64,000 nt of DNA from Herpetosiphon gulosus (GCF_039545135.1 NZ_BAABRU010000006.1:186001-250000); one strand, 5' to 3'. Numbered from the stretch's first letter, positions 40,677-49,973 are shown. Numbers and translations: made by a program. The notes: generated by a model from the sequence alone, not told the origin.

Positions 40677-41417
40677 TTATTGCATTCCAACAGCGAGATC
40701 AATCAGCTCTTGTTTAGAGAGCTGCGACGACGAGAGCATATACGAGATATCGCCAATTTGCCAGCGCAGGGTTTGAGCATCGAACGATGAATCCCATTCC
40801 GAGACAGTTCCTCTCACAATAAAACCGCCTTTTACATATTCGCCGCTAACACTACCAACTTGCACGATCTCAACGTCGGCGCTAGCCCCAATTTGGATGT
40901 AGAGTGGCCCGCGTTTGGCGCTCAATGAGAAATGATTATTGCCTGATGAATCCTGATAATCAATCCGCACAAACATGGTTGGTTGTTCACCCACCACCCG
41001 AATTGTTGATTGCTGGACAGTCGCTGGTAGTTGGGTCGGCGTGCGAATATCAAAATCAACTAAAGCCGAGGCTTCTTCGAATGTCACCGCCGCAGAAGGG
41101 ATAAGCGGGGGATTTTGCGGCGACTCAATCGTATCGGATGGGGCGCGATACAGGCCAAAAAACTCGCCCAATGCTGCCACAAAGCCACTTGGCAAGCTAA
41201 ACCAAAGCAGAAGCATAAGCCCAGCCATCAGCATGCCACGCCAATACCAGTTGGCTTGGCGCTGCGGTGCTTTCGCCTGCAACCACGGGGCATTGGAATG
41301 GCGAGCATGAAATTCTTTACTCGGATGCTCGCCAAAGTCACGGAGTAGGTTGGCGATTGCTTGGCTGGTTGGTTCGTCATCAACGGGCAAGTGTTCGTTT
41401 GATAGGTTATGCGTCAT
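40677..41417 (-). CDS. Membrane-anchored anti-sigma-like factor
   Basis: 246 residues. Cytoplasmic N-terminus (~1-58), one transmembrane helix (~60-82, MLMAGLMLLLWFSLPSGFVAAL) and a C-terminal extracytoplasmic domain (~90-246) with VTFEEASALVDFDIRTPTQLP..., which resembles the DUF4367-type domain common on anti-sigma factors. No ZAS His-Cys-Cys motif is visible in the short N-terminus, so inhibition of sigma would be through another mode. The start lies inside the ECF sigma gene (11-bp overlap), the standard arrangement for a sigma/anti-sigma pair. Confidence 0.75.
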   Translation of the reverse strand: MTHNLSNEHLPVDDEPTSQAIANLLRDFGEHPSKEFHARHSNAPWLQAKAPQRQANWYWRGMLMAGLMLLLWFSLPSGFVAALGEFFGLYRAPSDTIESPQNPPLIPSAAVTFEEASALVDFDIRTPTQLPATVQQSTIRVVGEQPTMFVRIDYQDSSGNNHFSLSAKRGPLYIQIGASADVEIVQVGSVSGEYVKGGFIVRGTVSEWDSSFDAQTLRWQIGDISYMLSSSQLSKQELIDLAVGMQ

Positions 41418-41979
41418 TGAAAAGCTCCTCGGCTAAAGTTGCATGCTGGGTTTGCAGAATCCGCAAGGCACGGTGGATGCTCACGGATACTGCGTTTTCG
41501 GAACAACCAAGGTGTTGGGCGATGGTCTGCACCCGCCAGCCCAGAAAGTAGCGCATAATCAGATGATCACGCTGGGTCAGCGAGACATGTGCCAATAATT
41601 CAAGTGCCAAATGTTGGCGCTCACGTTGAATTGCTTGTTGCTCGGGAGTCGGCGGCAATGGCCGATCAAGCTGCGCCCGCAGTCGGCCTATAGCACTCGA
41701 AGCACGCCGTTGTTGATCAATCACAATCCGCCGCGCAATCGTAATAATCCAACCCAACGCGGCCTCATCGTCGCCGCTAAACCGTTGGCGCTGTTTCCAA
41801 GCTCGGGCAAATGCTTCGGCGGTGTAGTCTTCAACATCGCTCTTGGGCGAGCCATGCAGCATATACACGTAACGAAAAACCACAGCATGGGTTTGTTGAT
41901 AGAATTGGGCAAAGCTGGCCGGGTCTACCAGCGGATGCGACGCTGTAAACACATCACGAACCCGCGTTATCAGATCCAT
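41407..41979 (-). CDS. ECF-type RNA polymerase sigma factor
   Basis: 190 residues from ATG 41979 (AAGGAGCGCCT upstream). Region 2: FAQFYQQTHAVVFRYVYMLHGSPKSDVEDYTAEAFARAWKQRQRF...LGWIITIARRIVIDQQRR. Region 4: TQRDHLIMRYFLGWRVQTIAQHLGCSENAVSVSIHRALRILQ helix-turn-helix. Directs RNA polymerase to a small regulon when released by the neighbouring membrane protein. Promoter targets not identifiable here. Confidence 0.92.
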   Translation of the reverse strand: MDLITRVRDVFTASHPLVDPASFAQFYQQTHAVVFRYVYMLHGSPKSDVEDYTAEAFARAWKQRQRFSGDDEAALGWIITIARRIVIDQQRRASSAIGRLRAQLDRPLPPTPEQQAIQRERQHLALELLAHVSLTQRDHLIMRYFLGWRVQTIAQHLGCSENAVSVSIHRALRILQTQHATLAEELFNDA

Positions 41980-42056
41980 AGGCGCTCCTTCTACAATCAA
42001 GCACTAGGTTATATATAAGGAAACGCAGCAGCCACAAAAATCTTACGAGGGGACAT

Positions 42057-42262
42057 GCCCTCACCCCCAGCCCCTCTCCCACTGCGGCGGGCGAGGGGTG
42101 CCTTGCGTTTGGTGGTTCCCCCTCGCTCGCTCGGCGGGAGAGAGGTGTTCTTACTGCCCTCACCCCCAGCCCCTCTCCCACTGCGGCGGGCGAGGGGTGC
42201 CTTGCGTTTGGTGGTTCCCCCTCGCTCGCTCGGCGGGAGAGGGGGCTAGGGGGTGAGGGCAT
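42057..42262. repeat. Two tandem R1 copies (d, e), 99-bp period
   Basis: Copy d 42057-~42145 and copy e 42156-42262 are near-identical over ~90 bp; copy d is cut short after GGCGGGAGAG, copy e runs through to GGGGGCTAGGGGGTGAGGG. They fill the 352-bp gap between the sigma gene and the restriction-modification gene; nothing else is seen there. Confidence 0.85.
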
Positions 42263-42331
42263 GTTTCCTCGTTGCTCTTTGCTCATGTCTCGCGTACAAT
42301 AGTGCTACTTTTGTGTATGAGGGTTGAATCA

Positions 42332-45300
42332 ATGCTGTCGATCAAGCCAAATCATAAGGCGGTGCGCGAGTATTATGCTAGTTTGCGCAGTTTGGCCGAG
42401 GCCCGTGCCCAACACGAGGGCGCAGTTGCCCCAGCCTTTGCGGCCTTGCTCCGCACTTGTGCTAGCCAAATGGGCTGGACGTTGGTCGAACAGTATTCGA
42501 TCCGCTTGAAAAAAGGCTCGATTCGCGCCGATGGGGCTTTGCTCGATAGTTTTACCCTGATTCGCGGGGTGTGGGAAGCCAAAGATAGCAGCGATGATTT
42601 GGCAACTGAGGTGCGCAAGAAGTTCGCCGCTGGCTATCCCGCTGATAATATTTTGTTTCAAGCTCCCCAACGAATTATTCTCTGGCAAAATCAGCGCCAG
42701 GTGCTCGATGTCGATATTAGCCATCCCGATGGCTTGATCGATGCGCTGCTGCTGTTTTTCAATTATCAGCCACCGCAATATTTGCAATGGGATCATGCAG
42801 TCGTCGAGTTTCGCGAGCGCGTGCCCGAACTCGCTCAGGGCGTTCTGCGTTTGATCGAGCGCGAAATTAGCGAGAAGAATCAGCGTTTTATCGCGGCGCT
42901 TGAGCGTTTTATGGCCTTGGTGCGCGAGGCAATCAACCCTAATATTTCGGTTTCGGCGGTTGAGGAGATGTTGATTCAGCACTTATTGACCGAGCGGATT
43001 TTTCGCAAGGTGTTTAATAATCCCGATTTTGTTAATCGTAATGTGATTGCCCGTGAAATTGAAACCGTGATTCAGGCATTAACCTCGCGTTCGTTCAATC
43101 GCAATGATTTCTTGCGTGAACTCGACCGTTTTTATGGGGCAATCGAATCGACCGCCGCCACAATCGAGCATTTTGGTCATAAACAGGATTTCTTGAACAC
43201 GGTCTACGAAAATTTCTTCCAAGGTTTTTCGATTAAAGTTGCTGATACTCACGGGATTGTTTACACGCCGCAGCCGATTGTCGATTTTATGGTGCGTTCG
43301 GTCGAGGAGTTGTTGCAGCGCGAATTTAATACCTCGCTCGGCAACGCGGGGGTGCATGTGCTCGACCCATTTGTGGGCACTGGCAACTTTTTGCTGCGGG
43401 TGATGCACGAAATTCCGCGCAGCAAGTTGCGCCAAAAATATGCCGAGGAGCTGCATTGTAACGAGGTGATGTTGTTGCCCTACTACATCGCTTCGATGAA
43501 TATCGAGCATTTGTATTATGAATTGACCAATAGCTATCAAGAATTCAATGGCATTTGTTTGGTTGATACCTTTGAATTAGCCCAAGTTGGTGCAGGCCAG
43601 CAATTGGGCTTGTTTGTGCCCGAAAATACCGAGCGCGTGCTCAAACAGCAACAACAAGATATTTTTGTGATTATCGGCAACCCGCCCTACAACGCATGGC
43701 AAATCAACGAGAACGATAATAATAAAAATCGCAAATATGAAATTATCGATCAGCAAATTGCTATGACCTATAGCCGTGATTCGCAGGCCACTAATAAAAA
43801 TGCACTCTCAGATCCATATGTTAAAGCCTTTCGCTGGGCAGCGGATCGAATCACCCGCAACGGTGATGAGGGCATCGTAGCGTTTGTGACCAATAATAGT
43901 TTTATTGATAGCTTAGCCTTTGATGGTATGCGCAAGCATTTAGCGCAAGATTTTGACCGAATATATATTTTGGATCTTAAGGGCAATGTGCGTAAGGATT
44001 CAATGCGCAATGGCATTCCAATTGGTGAGCAACATACAGTCTTTGGTTTAGCAGCGATGGTTGGTATTTCAGTCGCATTTTTAATTAAAGGTAAAAACTA
44101 TACCGATAAAAAAATCTTTTATAGCACAGTTAATTTTGATGCTAAACGTGCTGAGAAGTTTGCATTAATTGAAAATAAAAATGTCTATGATCTTCTGTGG
44201 CAAGAAATTTCACCTGATAAAAAACATACTTGGCTCACTGATGGCTTAGAAAATAATTTTGATACATTCATCCCACTAGGAAGCAAAGATTCAAAACAAG
44301 GAATTAATGATTCGGCCATCTTTACCATGTACAGTAGAGGTTTAGAAACGGCTCGTGATAGCTGGGTATATAATTTTGAGCAACCTGAATTAGAGAAAAA
44401 TATTCGAAGAACGATTGATTCTTATAATAGCGAACGAATACGTTGGTTAACAAGAAGTGATAGAACTATCGATTTAGACACATTCTTAACAAATAATAAT
44501 AAACTCATCAAATGGAGTAGTAATTTAAAAAGTCATTTGTTACAAAATAACAGTGCAATTTTTGATCAATCTAAACTAAGAACTTCATTATATCGGCCAT
44601 TTACTAAAAAAAGTATCTTTTTCGATGATATTCTGAATCATCGAAGAGGAAGGTTTGGTCTGATATTTCCACTGTCTCAAGCAGAAAATCGAGTCTTAAT
44701 TATCAGCGATAAAGGCTATCGCTCAAACTTTAGTGTCTTTATCAGCGATACTATTGTCGATCTTCATGCTTTGGCAGGCGTTGATACATTTCAATGCTTT
44801 CCATATTATGTCTACAACGAAGATGGCAGCAACCAACGCGAAAACATCAGCGATTGGGCGCTTGAGCACTTTCGCAGCCAACTTGACGAGCCAAGCATCG
44901 AAAAATGGGACATTTTTTATTATGTCTATGGGCTGCTGCATGCGCCGCGCTACCGCGAACGCTACGCCGCCAACTTACGCCGTGAACTACCGCGCATCCC
45001 GATTGTGGCCTTGGCTGATTTTCAGGCCTTGGCCCAAGCAGGCCGCGAACTGGCCGAACTGCACATTAATTACGAAAGTCAGCCTGAATACAACTTACAA
45101 TGGCTCGAAAACCGCGACGAACCACTGAATTGGCGGGTTGAAAGCATGAAACTCAGCAAAGATCGCACAACCCTGCGCTACAACAACTTTCTGAGCTTGG
45201 CTGGCATTCCGGCGGCGGCCTTTGAATACAAGCTGGGCAACCGCTCGGCACTCGATTGGGTGATCGACCAATATCGGGTCAGCACCGATGCACGCTCGGG

Positions 45301-45430
45301 CATCAGCAACGATCCCAATCGCCACGACGATCCTGAGTACATTGTGCGACTGATTGGCAAAATCATCACCGTCAGCCTCAAAACCGTCGAGCTTGTGGCG
45401 CGAATTGGGGAGCGTTCCCTCACCCCCTAA
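42332..45430 (+). CDS. Type ISP-like single-chain restriction-modification enzyme
   Basis: 1032 residues from ATG 42332 (GAGGG 8 nt upstream; ATG 42317 is an alternative). N-terminal PD-(D/E)XK nuclease-like domain (~1-150): ADGALLDSF with a metal Asp, VWEAKDS (E82-A-K84). Helical connector ~150-320, then the N6-adenine methylase core: TPQPIVDFMV (~318), motif I LDPFVGTGNFLLRV (~343), motif IV NPPY (N450). The C-terminal part (~820-1010: ALAGVDTFQCFPYYVYNEDG...HFRSQLDEPSIEKWDIFYYVYGLLHAPRYRERYA) matches the type ISP C-terminal specificity domain. Unlike LlaBIII-type enzymes it has no helicase between nuclease and methylase. Bases ~43,690-44,780 are AT-rich. The last residues (ERSLTP) and stop come from R1 copy f. 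Confidence 0.85.
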   Translation: MLSIKPNHKAVREYYASLRSLAEARAQHEGAVAPAFAALLRTCASQMGWTLVEQYSIRLKKGSIRADGALLDSFTLIRGVWEAKDSSDDLATEVRKKFAAGYPADNILFQAPQRIILWQNQRQVLDVDISHPDGLIDALLLFFNYQPPQYLQWDHAVVEFRERVPELAQGVLRLIEREISEKNQRFIAALERFMALVREAINPNISVSAVEEMLIQHLLTERIFRKVFNNPDFVNRNVIAREIETVIQALTSRSFNRNDFLRELDRFYGAIESTAATIEHFGHKQDFLNTVYENFFQGFSIKVADTHGIVYTPQPIVDFMVRSVEELLQREFNTSLGNAGVHVLDPFVGTGNFLLRVMHEIPRSKLRQKYAEELHCNEVMLLPYYIASMNIEHLYYELTNSYQEFNGICLVDTFELAQVGAGQQLGLFVPENTERVLKQQQQDIFVIIGNPPYNAWQINENDNNKNRKYEIIDQQIAMTYSRDSQATNKNALSDPYVKAFRWAADRITRNGDEGIVAFVTNNSFIDSLAFDGMRKHLAQDFDRIYILDLKGNVRKDSMRNGIPIGEQHTVFGLAAMVGISVAFLIKGKNYTDKKIFYSTVNFDAKRAEKFALIENKNVYDLLWQEISPDKKHTWLTDGLENNFDTFIPLGSKDSKQGINDSAIFTMYSRGLETARDSWVYNFEQPELEKNIRRTIDSYNSERIRWLTRSDRTIDLDTFLTNNNKLIKWSSNLKSHLLQNNSAIFDQSKLRTSLYRPFTKKSIFFDDILNHRRGRFGLIFPLSQAENRVLIISDKGYRSNFSVFISDTIVDLHALAGVDTFQCFPYYVYNEDGSNQRENISDWALEHFRSQLDEPSIEKWDIFYYVYGLLHAPRYRERYAANLRRELPRIPIVALADFQALAQAGRELAELHINYESQPEYNLQWLENRDEPLNWRVESMKLSKDRTTLRYNNFLSLAGIPAAAFEYKLGNRSALDWVIDQYRVSTDARSGISNDPNRHDDPEYIVRLIGKIITVSLKTVELVARIGERSLTP

Positions 45431-45520
45431 CCCCCTCTCCCGCCCAGCAGGCGAGGGGGAATCGCTCTAGGAATTTGCTCCCCTCGCCCGCCGCCGTGGG
45501 CGAGGGGCTGGGGGTGAGGG
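45417..45520. repeat. R1 repeat, copy f, overlapping a stop codon
   Basis: Inverted relative to copies d/e: CCCTCACCCCCTAACCCCC ... GGGGGAATCGCTC ... CCGCCGTGGGCGAGGGGCTGGGGGTGAGGG. The TAA stop of the restriction-modification gene (45428-45430) lies inside. Confidence 0.8.
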
Positions 45521-45627
45521 CATGCTGGCTGTTGTCAATCCAATGAACCATTTATACTTCGTGCACTTCGTGGATCGCTATTAATAACCCTCAAGCATAA
45601 CGAAGCATGTAGAAGGAGAGTTCATCA

Positions 45628-48600
45628 ATGAATCTTGATCAATTATTGGACGAGTTCGAGCAATTAACCTATAGCCAACGGATCAAACACATAGTGCAAC
45701 TTGGCCAACAAGCCACCAATGATCCGCAGATTGACCAATTAATTGCCCAATTAGCCCAAAGCCCCAGCATTTACCAACGCCGCTTGGCCTTATTTAGTTG
45801 TTATGGCAGCCATAATAGTAGCCTGATTCGCCAATTTATCGGCGATCCGGCGCAATCGTTGGTGCAGCTTGCGATCAAATTAATTGTGGTGTATGGCAGC
45901 GATGCCGATGTTGAAGCCAGTTTGCACCAGCTCGCCCCAGCCTTATGGCGCAGCATGCTCAAATTATTAAGCCAACAACAACGCTTCGAACTGATCGACG
46001 CATTTTTAGCGACACTTGAGCCAGAGCAACTGCCGCGCTACCAGATTTTTGGCTCACAAGCCTATTACAACCAGCACCAAACTGCGATTATCAATAGCTT
46101 ACAACCCCAAGCCTGGAGCCATTTTGCCCGCTTCAAGCCGCAGGCAGCTGCCGAAGCCTTAGCAATCGTCTTACAAAATAGCGACCTCAGTACTTGGCAT
46201 CGGCAGACGATTTTCTATCAAGCGCTGCCCGAACTCGCCAAGGATTATCCCGATCAAGCGCTTGCGCTAGTGCAAATAGCCTTAAATCAACAAATACCCT
46301 TAAAATCCATGCCATTGCAAGAGTTGGCCTATCGCCGACCACAAGCAATCGCCGATCTCATTATTCAACACCAGCAAGCAGGCGCGATCAAATGGGGCAA
46401 TTTACTGAAAAAATTAAGCTTGGAGCAAGTGTTGCGGCTGGCCGAACTAAATCTTTTGCCACGGCCAGCCTTATGGCTTAGCAAAACCCCGATTGAATAT
46501 CGATCAGCCATCTATGCTGCGCAGCATCGCCAATGGTATCAAGCTGATGAACAACAAGTGCGCTTGCGCGAAGATGCACTCTGGCAGGCCTTACCACGCC
46601 AAGAGCGCCAACACGAGGCTCGACGAGTGCAGCAGATGCCAGCTTTAAATTTTGATCTGCGTTTGAATATTCGCCATGCTGCCTATTTGCCTTGGGACGA
46701 AGCCTGGGAAACCTTGCAACCAGCACTCAAACATAGCGATGCCGAATATCGCGGCGAAGCACTTGCCGCATTAATCAACATTGTGCGCTATCAGCCTGAA
46801 CAAGCTCAAGCCGCCTTAGATCTCGTGCAAGCTCGGCGCAACGAACAAGACCCAGTACGGGTGCAGATGCTGACCGCCTTGAGCGAACTGCCAGTGCGGC
46901 GTTGGCAAACCGAACACCTACCCAGCATCGAACAAATTATTCGGGCTAGCCTTGATGCCCGCGATTGCTCGGATGCCAGTATTCGCTTGTTGCAACGCTG
47001 GCTCAGTAAATTGCTAGCAGTGCATCCACAGGCTAGCATTGAATTAATTGGCCAAATTAGCCGCGAACGAGGCAAGATTTTTGTACAAAGCTATGGCCGC
47101 GAACTCAACGCCAGCGAAGCCCAAGCCTTGTGCACCGTGCTTTTGCCAATTATGCAGCCATGGGAGCGCCGCCAACAAATCGAAGATATTCTGAGCATTG
47201 TCAATTTTATCGGCAAAGCGATTAAAGCTGTACCCGAATTATTGCGCATGCTCGAGCAAATCGCCGATGAACAACTCGATTGGGCGGCTAGTCGGGCTTT
47301 GTATGCCCTTCACCATCATGCTCGTAAAACCTTTAATCAAATTGTGCCACGGCTGCTGGCCAACGACCCCAGCTGGATCACCCAGCCACTAGTCCACAAT
47401 TTTGTGCATACCAAACGCCAAGATTTACTCACGCCATTTTTGCCAGTTCAACGCTACAAAGGCAAATTCAGCACTGGCAAATCGGCCTATCTGTTGCCAA
47501 TTCAACGCGGTTTTGAACGCTGGACAACCAAACAACAACAGATCTATGCTCAAGCGCTGATCAAACAAACCGAGCAAACCGATCATCAACACCCACATTT
47601 GGTCGAGTATGCCCAACGCTTGGCCTACCTGAGCGAAGTCGCGCCAACCCGCTTAATCGAATTGGCCCAACTTGATGCCCCAATTGTAGTCTTACGCGAT
47701 AAAGCGATCGAGGCCTTGAGCCGCCGCGAAACCAGCGATGGCGTGGCAACCTTAATCGAAGCCTTGGATGATGCGCGGGCACGCGTGGCAATTTATGCCT
47801 TGCGGCGGGTTTTGCTGCGCATGCCAACCGATCAAGCGCTTGCAATTTTGCGCAACGTCCCAAACACCAAAATCACGGTTGCCAAAGAAACCCTGCGACT
47901 GATCGGCGATCTCAAAAACCAAGCGGCCTATCAAGAGTTATTACGCTGGAGCACACTCGAGTTACATCGTGATGTCTGGATTGCCTTGGTGCATGCGCTG
48001 AATAATTATCTAAGTCAAGCCGAAACCTGGGCGATTTTTGAACGCTTGCTTAACCATGACGAACCAACCGTCGTCGAGAGTCTCACGACGATTTCGTTAG
48101 CAGGCCAACCACCAAGCATGCTGCCTCGATTGATACAACTGTTCAAAGCATTAATTGAGCATCCCAACCTTGAGGTGCGCAAAGCAGCAATCGGTCGCTG
48201 TTACTATTTTTATGGTATTGATACTCAGCGAGTCCTGGCTGAACCATTGACCAAGGCTCTGAATTCAGGGGTTGAGAAGCTCCGAGATTTTGCGGTTACA
48301 GCGCTTATTAATATCTATGCAATTAAGGATATAGCGGTTATTAGTAAAATTGTGCACGACAATTTGGCAAATCGGGCTGTTATCAACGCACTGATGAGCA
48401 GGCTAAATAGCCAAGTACGATTCGGGCAAACGTCCCATGCAGCAGCAAACGCAGTTATTGCCGAACTAGCTCATGACCGATTAACTACCCACTTGCAAAT
48501 TCAATTAGCGGGGCTTTACTACGATGAGCAAGCGTGGTTTAACTTCATACAACAGCTGCGCCAACAAGATTTGTTGAATGTTGATAATTTTCGGGCAGTG

Positions 48601-48861
48601 TTGGAAGTGATGGAAAACGTCACAAATACCATTTGGGTTGGCCAACCTGAGCAACTTGAAAGCTACTTCTACCAAGCCAGCGATCCCTATCTGCGGCGCA
48701 TTGGTTTGGCGGCTTTTTGCTTCAAAACCAAACGGCGGGGTTGGTATCCTGACGATTATCAACGGCTAGCTGAATATCAGGCCGACCCTGATGAACTGGT
48801 AGCAGCGACAGCTCAATTTATCTTTGCGCCGCAACCTGATGCGGCAAAGCCAACTAAGTAG
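45628..48861 (+). CDS. HEAT-repeat protein
   Basis: 1077 residues from ATG 45628 with AAGGAG upstream. Entirely helical, made of HEAT/armadillo-like pairs, e.g. DKAIEALSRRETSDGVATLIEALDDARARVAIYALRRVLLRMP and RKAAIGRCYYFYGIDTQRVLAEPLTKALNSGVEKLRDFAVTALINIY. No catalytic motif, signal peptide or membrane segment. HEAT solenoids serve as scaffolds or bind other proteins or nucleic acids. It lies directly downstream of the restriction-modification gene (197 bp) and between two R1 blocks; a functional link to defence is only positional. Confidence 0.8.
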   Translation: MNLDQLLDEFEQLTYSQRIKHIVQLGQQATNDPQIDQLIAQLAQSPSIYQRRLALFSCYGSHNSSLIRQFIGDPAQSLVQLAIKLIVVYGSDADVEASLHQLAPALWRSMLKLLSQQQRFELIDAFLATLEPEQLPRYQIFGSQAYYNQHQTAIINSLQPQAWSHFARFKPQAAAEALAIVLQNSDLSTWHRQTIFYQALPELAKDYPDQALALVQIALNQQIPLKSMPLQELAYRRPQAIADLIIQHQQAGAIKWGNLLKKLSLEQVLRLAELNLLPRPALWLSKTPIEYRSAIYAAQHRQWYQADEQQVRLREDALWQALPRQERQHEARRVQQMPALNFDLRLNIRHAAYLPWDEAWETLQPALKHSDAEYRGEALAALINIVRYQPEQAQAALDLVQARRNEQDPVRVQMLTALSELPVRRWQTEHLPSIEQIIRASLDARDCSDASIRLLQRWLSKLLAVHPQASIELIGQISRERGKIFVQSYGRELNASEAQALCTVLLPIMQPWERRQQIEDILSIVNFIGKAIKAVPELLRMLEQIADEQLDWAASRALYALHHHARKTFNQIVPRLLANDPSWITQPLVHNFVHTKRQDLLTPFLPVQRYKGKFSTGKSAYLLPIQRGFERWTTKQQQIYAQALIKQTEQTDHQHPHLVEYAQRLAYLSEVAPTRLIELAQLDAPIVVLRDKAIEALSRRETSDGVATLIEALDDARARVAIYALRRVLLRMPTDQALAILRNVPNTKITVAKETLRLIGDLKNQAAYQELLRWSTLELHRDVWIALVHALNNYLSQAETWAIFERLLNHDEPTVVESLTTISLAGQPPSMLPRLIQLFKALIEHPNLEVRKAAIGRCYYFYGIDTQRVLAEPLTKALNSGVEKLRDFAVTALINIYAIKDIAVISKIVHDNLANRAVINALMSRLNSQVRFGQTSHAAANAVIAELAHDRLTTHLQIQLAGLYYDEQAWFNFIQQLRQQDLLNVDNFRAVLEVMENVTNTIWVGQPEQLESYFYQASDPYLRRIGLAAFCFKTKRRGWYPDDYQRLAEYQADPDELVAATAQFIFAPQPDAAKPTK

Positions 48862-48870
48862 AGTGATTTC

Positions 48871-49146
48871 CCCTCACCCCCGACCCCTCTCCCACTGCGG
48901 CGGGCGAGGGGCGTTTCAATCGTCATGATGGGATGGTTCCCCCTCGCAAGGGTAGGTCTTAAGATCCCTCACCCCCGACCCCTCTCCCACTGCGGCGGGC
49001 GAGGGGAGCACTGCTGGATCGGTTCCCCCTCGCTCGCTCGGCGGGAGAGGGGGCTAGGGGGTGAGGGCATGCTAATCGCCAGTGAATTCCACCCAACCAC
49101 TGTTAAAAACCAACCCTTGTAAAGAGGGGGCTAGGGGGTGAGGGCA
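48871..49146. repeat. R1 repeat cluster (copies g, h, partial i)
   Basis: Truncated copy g (48871-48948), complete copy h (48966-49068) and a 3' fragment i (~49,121-49,146). Between them are CGCAAGGGTAGGTCTTAAG and TTAAAAACCAACCCTTG, the two ends of R2, without the R2 middle. No gene. Confidence 0.8.
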
Positions 49147-49151
49147 TAGCT

Positions 49152-49514
49152 CTATTCGCTCGCACTACTCATCAGTAAAGCGCGAATTTCCCGCGCACTC
49201 ATAATCAGATCGGAGATGAGCATACCCAGTCGAAGGGTCGTATCGCTATAGCAAATCAAGACAGTATGTGAATCGACGGCAAACAACGCAAACGTCTGCT
49301 GCAAATCACGGAATATGATGTAGGTGTTGATCGGCTCATTCAAGGTAAGAATGAGATTTTTGGTAAGCTGAATGCCGTGGGGCAAGCGCACAATTGCATG
49401 ATTGTCGTTTGCAGCAGCCATAAAATCGGGGTGCGAAAGCACAATATTATGCAAACTTGGTAGTTTTTGCTGAAGATCAAGCACATATTCTTTGATCAGC
49501 GTATAGGTCATCAT
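49152..49514 (-). CDS. Roadblock/LC7-like small protein
   Basis: 120 residues from ATG 49514 (a GTG 12 bp upstream is possible). Pattern: N-terminal helix YVLDLQQKLPSLHNIVLSHPDFMAAANDN, strands IVRLPHGIQ and LTLNEPINTYIIFRDLQQTFALFAVDSHTVLICYSD, then a C-terminal helix TLRLGMLISDLIMSAREIRAL. This matches the alpha-beta(2)-alpha-beta(3)-alpha layout of roadblock/LC7 proteins, which usually regulate small GTPases (MglA-type) in gliding bacteria. The start codon is 3 bp from the start of the divergent gene. Confidence 0.5.
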   Translation of the reverse strand: MMTYTLIKEYVLDLQQKLPSLHNIVLSHPDFMAAANDNHAIVRLPHGIQLTKNLILTLNEPINTYIIFRDLQQTFALFAVDSHTVLICYSDTTLRLGMLISDLIMSAREIRALLMSSASE

Positions 49515-49517
49515 CGA

Positions 49518-49973
49518 ATGCCTCACCTATATCCCTATATTGGGCCACCAGCATTGCTACACGCATGGGATGAGCGTTCGCAGCGCCACATCATTCGTAC
49601 TATTGCCGATGTTGATCAATGGGTTGCAACCCAACCAACATCGCGCCACAAGCAGCACCTAACCGCTAGCTTTATTATTGATCCCAAAGCCACGCTTTGG
49701 ATCGCTGATCAGCGTTCTGAGCATGTGGCTTGTGCTCGTGGTGACCATGTTTTGGCGGCTGGCGAAATCACATTTATTTTTGAGGCAAGGTTATTAGTAA
49801 GCTGTGAACTGACCAATCAATCAACTGGCTATTGCCCAGAGCCAAGCACATGGTCTGTCGTTCAGCCAGTGCTTGATCAAATTGGACTGCCGCATGCTGG
49901 CGGCTGGGCAACAAGCTACGATTTTCGGCGTTGCCCAGCCTGTGACATGATTAATCTGATCAAAGATCAATAG
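49518..49973 (+). CDS. Hypothetical protein, head-to-head with the roadblock-like gene
   Basis: 151 residues from ATG 49518. Soluble, His/Trp-rich, with HAWDERSQRHIIRTIADVDQWVATQ at the N-terminus, a beta-rich middle (LTASFIIDPKATLWIADQRSEHVACARG..LAAGEITFIFEAR) and a C-terminal FRRCPACDMI. I do not recognise the family. The head-to-head start with the 49514 gene leaves no 5' leader between the start codons, so one or both transcripts must start inside the other gene. Confidence 0.55.
   Translation: MPHLYPYIGPPALLHAWDERSQRHIIRTIADVDQWVATQPTSRHKQHLTASFIIDPKATLWIADQRSEHVACARGDHVLAAGEITFIFEARLLVSCELTNQSTGYCPEPSTWSVVQPVLDQIGLPHAGGWATSYDFRRCPACDMINLIKDQ

Noticed and set aside
42055-42262. CRISPR array
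   Set aside because: Two tandem ~90-bp copies with a short remainder; repeats are far too long, spacers are absent and no cas gene is near.
42329-42982. 217-codon minus-strand frame opposite the type ISP-like enzyme
   Set aside because: Antisense shadow; the plus strand carries a nuclease-like domain with EAK and correct codon bias.
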